Source of the DNA: a virus
Length of the DNA stretch: 36,590 nucleotides
Direction: 5' to 3' (one strand)
IMG/VR virus record: IMGVR_UViG_3300042291_001101
Coordinates: 1-36,590 of that record
Shown here one piece after another: positions 35,161 to 36,590 of the stretch. Every line of letters starts with the position of its first letter. Position 1 is the first letter of the stretch. The notes below the pieces were generated by a model. The model made no database searches and was not told the origin of the DNA. It saw only the letters and a program-made list of their open reading frames with translations. The position numbers and the translations under genes are program-made.

Positions 35161-35709
35161 TTATGCCAAGGGCGGCGGCGGGGGCGGCGGGGCGGCAACG
35201 GGGCTTTGGTCGATTGGATCGAACAAACGATAAAGGCCGGCCAATTTATCAAAGTAAACGGCAAGCCGGGGCAGCAGCTCCGGCGGCAACCGTTTAAGCA
35301 CGGCACGGGCCGCGCAACCGCCTTCATGCCATTGCCCCGTGCCGTAATAGTGACGGCAACCGCCAGCAAGGGCGGCGGCATGATCCGCTGCCCAATCCCA
35401 TATATAACCGGGGGCGCCGTGGCCATATGCCGTAGCCTTTATCAAACGTAGGGCGGCGGCAGCCAGGCGGGGCTTGTGAGCTGTCCAAGGGATCAGGGCG
35501 GCGTTTGTCGAAGTCCCTTCAAACGTCAATTCGCCTAGGTCAATAAAGCCGGAAACCGTCCGGCGTTTGCCGGCAACGGTAATTTGAATGGAACCCCGGC
35601 ACGTTTCAAACCAGCCGCCGGACGTGCGGACGGACGTCCGCTTTATCCCGTCCCGGCATAGGACAGAATAACGGCGGCCTATCAATTTGAAGTCGGAATA
35701 GTCAGGCAT
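35161..35709 (-). CDS. Hypothetical island protein, 182 aa
   Basis: Not recognised. Start MPDYSDFKLIGRRYSVLCRD (35709) overlaps the gp88-family stop by 8 bases (ATGCCTGA). The first third is strand-rich (GWFETCRGSIQITVAGKRRT), followed by a mainly helical middle with histidines and aromatics (AYGHGAPGYIWDWAADHAAA) and a proline run at the end. No known motif is visible. Codon use fits the island and not the late genes. Tight coupling suggests that it works with the gp88-family protein. Confidence 0.6.
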   Translation of the reverse strand: MPDYSDFKLIGRRYSVLCRDGIKRTSVRTSGGWFETCRGSIQITVAGKRRTVSGFIDLGELTFEGTSTNAALIPWTAHKPRLAAAALRLIKATAYGHGAPGYIWDWAADHAAALAGGCRHYYGTGQWHEGGCAARAVLKRLPPELLPRLAVYFDKLAGLYRLFDPIDQSPVAAPPPPPPPLA

Positions 35710-36457
35710 TTGCGGCGGCGGTTGCGCGGATAACAAAGCCGGACTTGTCGGCCTTTGCTTTCCCCTTGGCTTTTAGAATACCAATCCGGCCTTTGCCGTC
35801 CTTACCCTTTCGATCTAGAAACCGCAAATCATGCCGATCAGAGGAAAAGGTGGGGCGGGGTTCCGACAGGCCAGGCAAAGCGAACCTTTGCCCCGGCCTT
35901 ACCCCGTCCGCCACGGCGGCAACGTTCACGCCGGCGGCAAGGGCAATCCCGGCGGCGGCGGCGTTTGTTTCAGAATAAGAGAAAGTTAAATGATAGTTGC
36001 GGGGCAGCTCACCCTTAGCAAAGGCAACGGCACGCCGTAAAGACTTGGTATAGTCATACACGCGCAACCGGGGGAAGTCCGTGAATATTTCCGGGGCTAA
36101 CTTTTCCCATGGCAAGTCACTTGTGCCGTTAAGACGTAGCACGGGCCGCAAGCCCCGCCGCTTTGCTTTCCTGATCAGGGCGGTAATTTCCCCTTTTAGG
36201 CCGGCAATAAAGCCGGCGCGGTTGTCATGTAGAAAACGGGTTCTCATTACCCGGGCGGCGTTGACCGCCTCAAATATGCCGGCACGGCCTGCCGTAAAGA
36301 GACAAGCGGCCAGGCAACCGGCGGACGCATGGGGGCAAAGGTTACCCACGCCGGCAAGCTGGCCCGGGGCCAAGTAAAGAATGCCGGTCAAATAACCGCT
36401 TGCCGTGCCTTTGTCGGTTTTTGCGTCCGCCTCTACTGACAGTAGATATGACGGCAT
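35702..36457 (-). CDS. Gp88-family protein with CX6CX3C motif, 251 aa
   Basis: It belongs, by the pattern GNLCPHASAGCLAACLFTAG (38-57), to the phage gp88 family, in which a Cys cluster of this kind precedes a helical R-rich segment (here AARVMRTRFLHDN). The cysteines are C41, C48 and C52. Later elements are LRPVLRLNGTSDLPWEKLAP and YHLTFSYSETNAAAAGI. A TIM-barrel-like or iron-sulphur fold has been suggested for such proteins; the biochemical role is unknown. The start MPSYLLSVEA lies 7 bases from the contig join repeat; a longer frame into the repeat is not supported. It is coupled to the next gene by an 8-base overlap. Confidence 0.75.
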   Translation of the reverse strand: MPSYLLSVEADAKTDKGTASGYLTGILYLAPGQLAGVGNLCPHASAGCLAACLFTAGRAGIFEAVNAARVMRTRFLHDNRAGFIAGLKGEITALIRKAKRRGLRPVLRLNGTSDLPWEKLAPEIFTDFPRLRVYDYTKSLRRAVAFAKGELPRNYHLTFSYSETNAAAAGIALAAGVNVAAVADGVRPGQRFALPGLSEPRPTFSSDRHDLRFLDRKGKDGKGRIGILKAKGKAKADKSGFVIRATAAANA

Positions 36458-36463
36458 CTTAAA

Positions 36464-36590
36464 GGGAAGCAAAGCGGCCGGATGGATCACCGGCACCGGG
36501 GCGGCAGCGGGGCGGAAAGCAAGCTTGCCGGGGCTTGCATAATCACCGCGCAAGTTAACGGCGGGGGCTTTTGTGGGGCATAGGTTTTTC
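36464..36590. repeat. Terminal direct repeat, copy 2 (contig join)
   Basis: Exact copy of bases 1-127. When the circle is closed, base 36590 is base 127 and the sequence continues at 128. The leftward genes at 184-1187 and 35161-36457 are then one operon. Confidence 0.93.

Noticed and set aside
34595-35297. Long frames of up to 212 codons in 34595-35297
   Set aside because: Gly/Arg/Ala low-complexity translations in non-coding G-rich DNA. They run through the terminator and the antisense of the 182-aa gene.
1-36590. Temperate lifestyle: integrase, excisionase, CI-like repressor, attachment sites
   Set aside because: No tyrosine or serine recombinase motifs or lysogeny-type repressor were recognised on either strand. 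Absence by eye is not proof, so no claim is made beyond that.
1-36590. tRNA genes and CRISPR arrays
   Set aside because: No cloverleaf with a GTTCGANNC arm and no regularly spaced repeat-spacer series was seen. The only tandem repeats are the fibre triplets and the 12-mer at 1775.

Overview
The window is a complete, circular tailed-phage genome. The first 127 bases recur exactly at the end (1-127 = 36464-36590), so the unique length is 36,463 bp. The head module follows lambda order: small terminase, gpA-type large terminase, gpW-like protein, gpB-type portal, S49 protease, scaffold and major capsid. A tail module with a short tape measure (393 aa) and a collagen-repeat fibre follows, so the virion is probably a short-tailed siphovirus (inference). 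No integrase, excisionase, CI-like repressor, tRNA, CRISPR or DNA polymerase was recognised. The host cannot be read directly. Shine-Dalgarno sequences are nearly absent, and one site resembles the Verrucomicrobiota LexA box as I recall it, so a PVC-group or other non-SD host is possible at low confidence.

Layout. (1) 35,161-36,457 and 184-1,187, minus strand, spanning the contig join: a gp88-family protein and five small unknown genes. They lie in an island whose word usage differs from the rest of the genome and which is flanked by G-rich low-complexity non-coding DNA. (2) 1,640-1,921: a tight series of repeats and hairpins. (3) 1,922-21,344, plus strand: late genes for packaging, head, tail, fibre and lysis (small membrane protein, lipoprotein spanin candidate, HExxH protein, LydA-like holin, two-TM protein). 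(4) 21,345-21,459: convergent junction with hairpins. (5) 21,460-34,191, minus strand: early/middle genes. These are a lysozyme-like enzyme, RuvC-like resolvase, RecT, RecE-like nuclease, DUF669-like protein, SF2 helicase, dNMP kinase, metallophosphoesterase, C5-cytosine methyltransferase, Trm1-like methyltransferase, primase-helicase and many small unknowns. An intrinsic terminator splits this block at 30,448-30,473. (6) 34,192-34,700: AT-rich regulatory or origin-like DNA with phased A-tracts and nested dyads.

How it may work together. The phage brings its own primase-helicase, RecE/RecT pair and resolvase but must borrow the host polymerase. Late genes are translationally coupled (ATGA, TGATG, TAATG overlaps). 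They are punctuated by six copies of a 19-bp motif, TTGACANNNGGCTAAACCC, placed 0-12 bases before start codons and once just after a strong terminator. This motif is the best candidate here for an undescribed control system. Start codons were chosen by overlap with the upstream gene and by family fit; no database or alignment was available.
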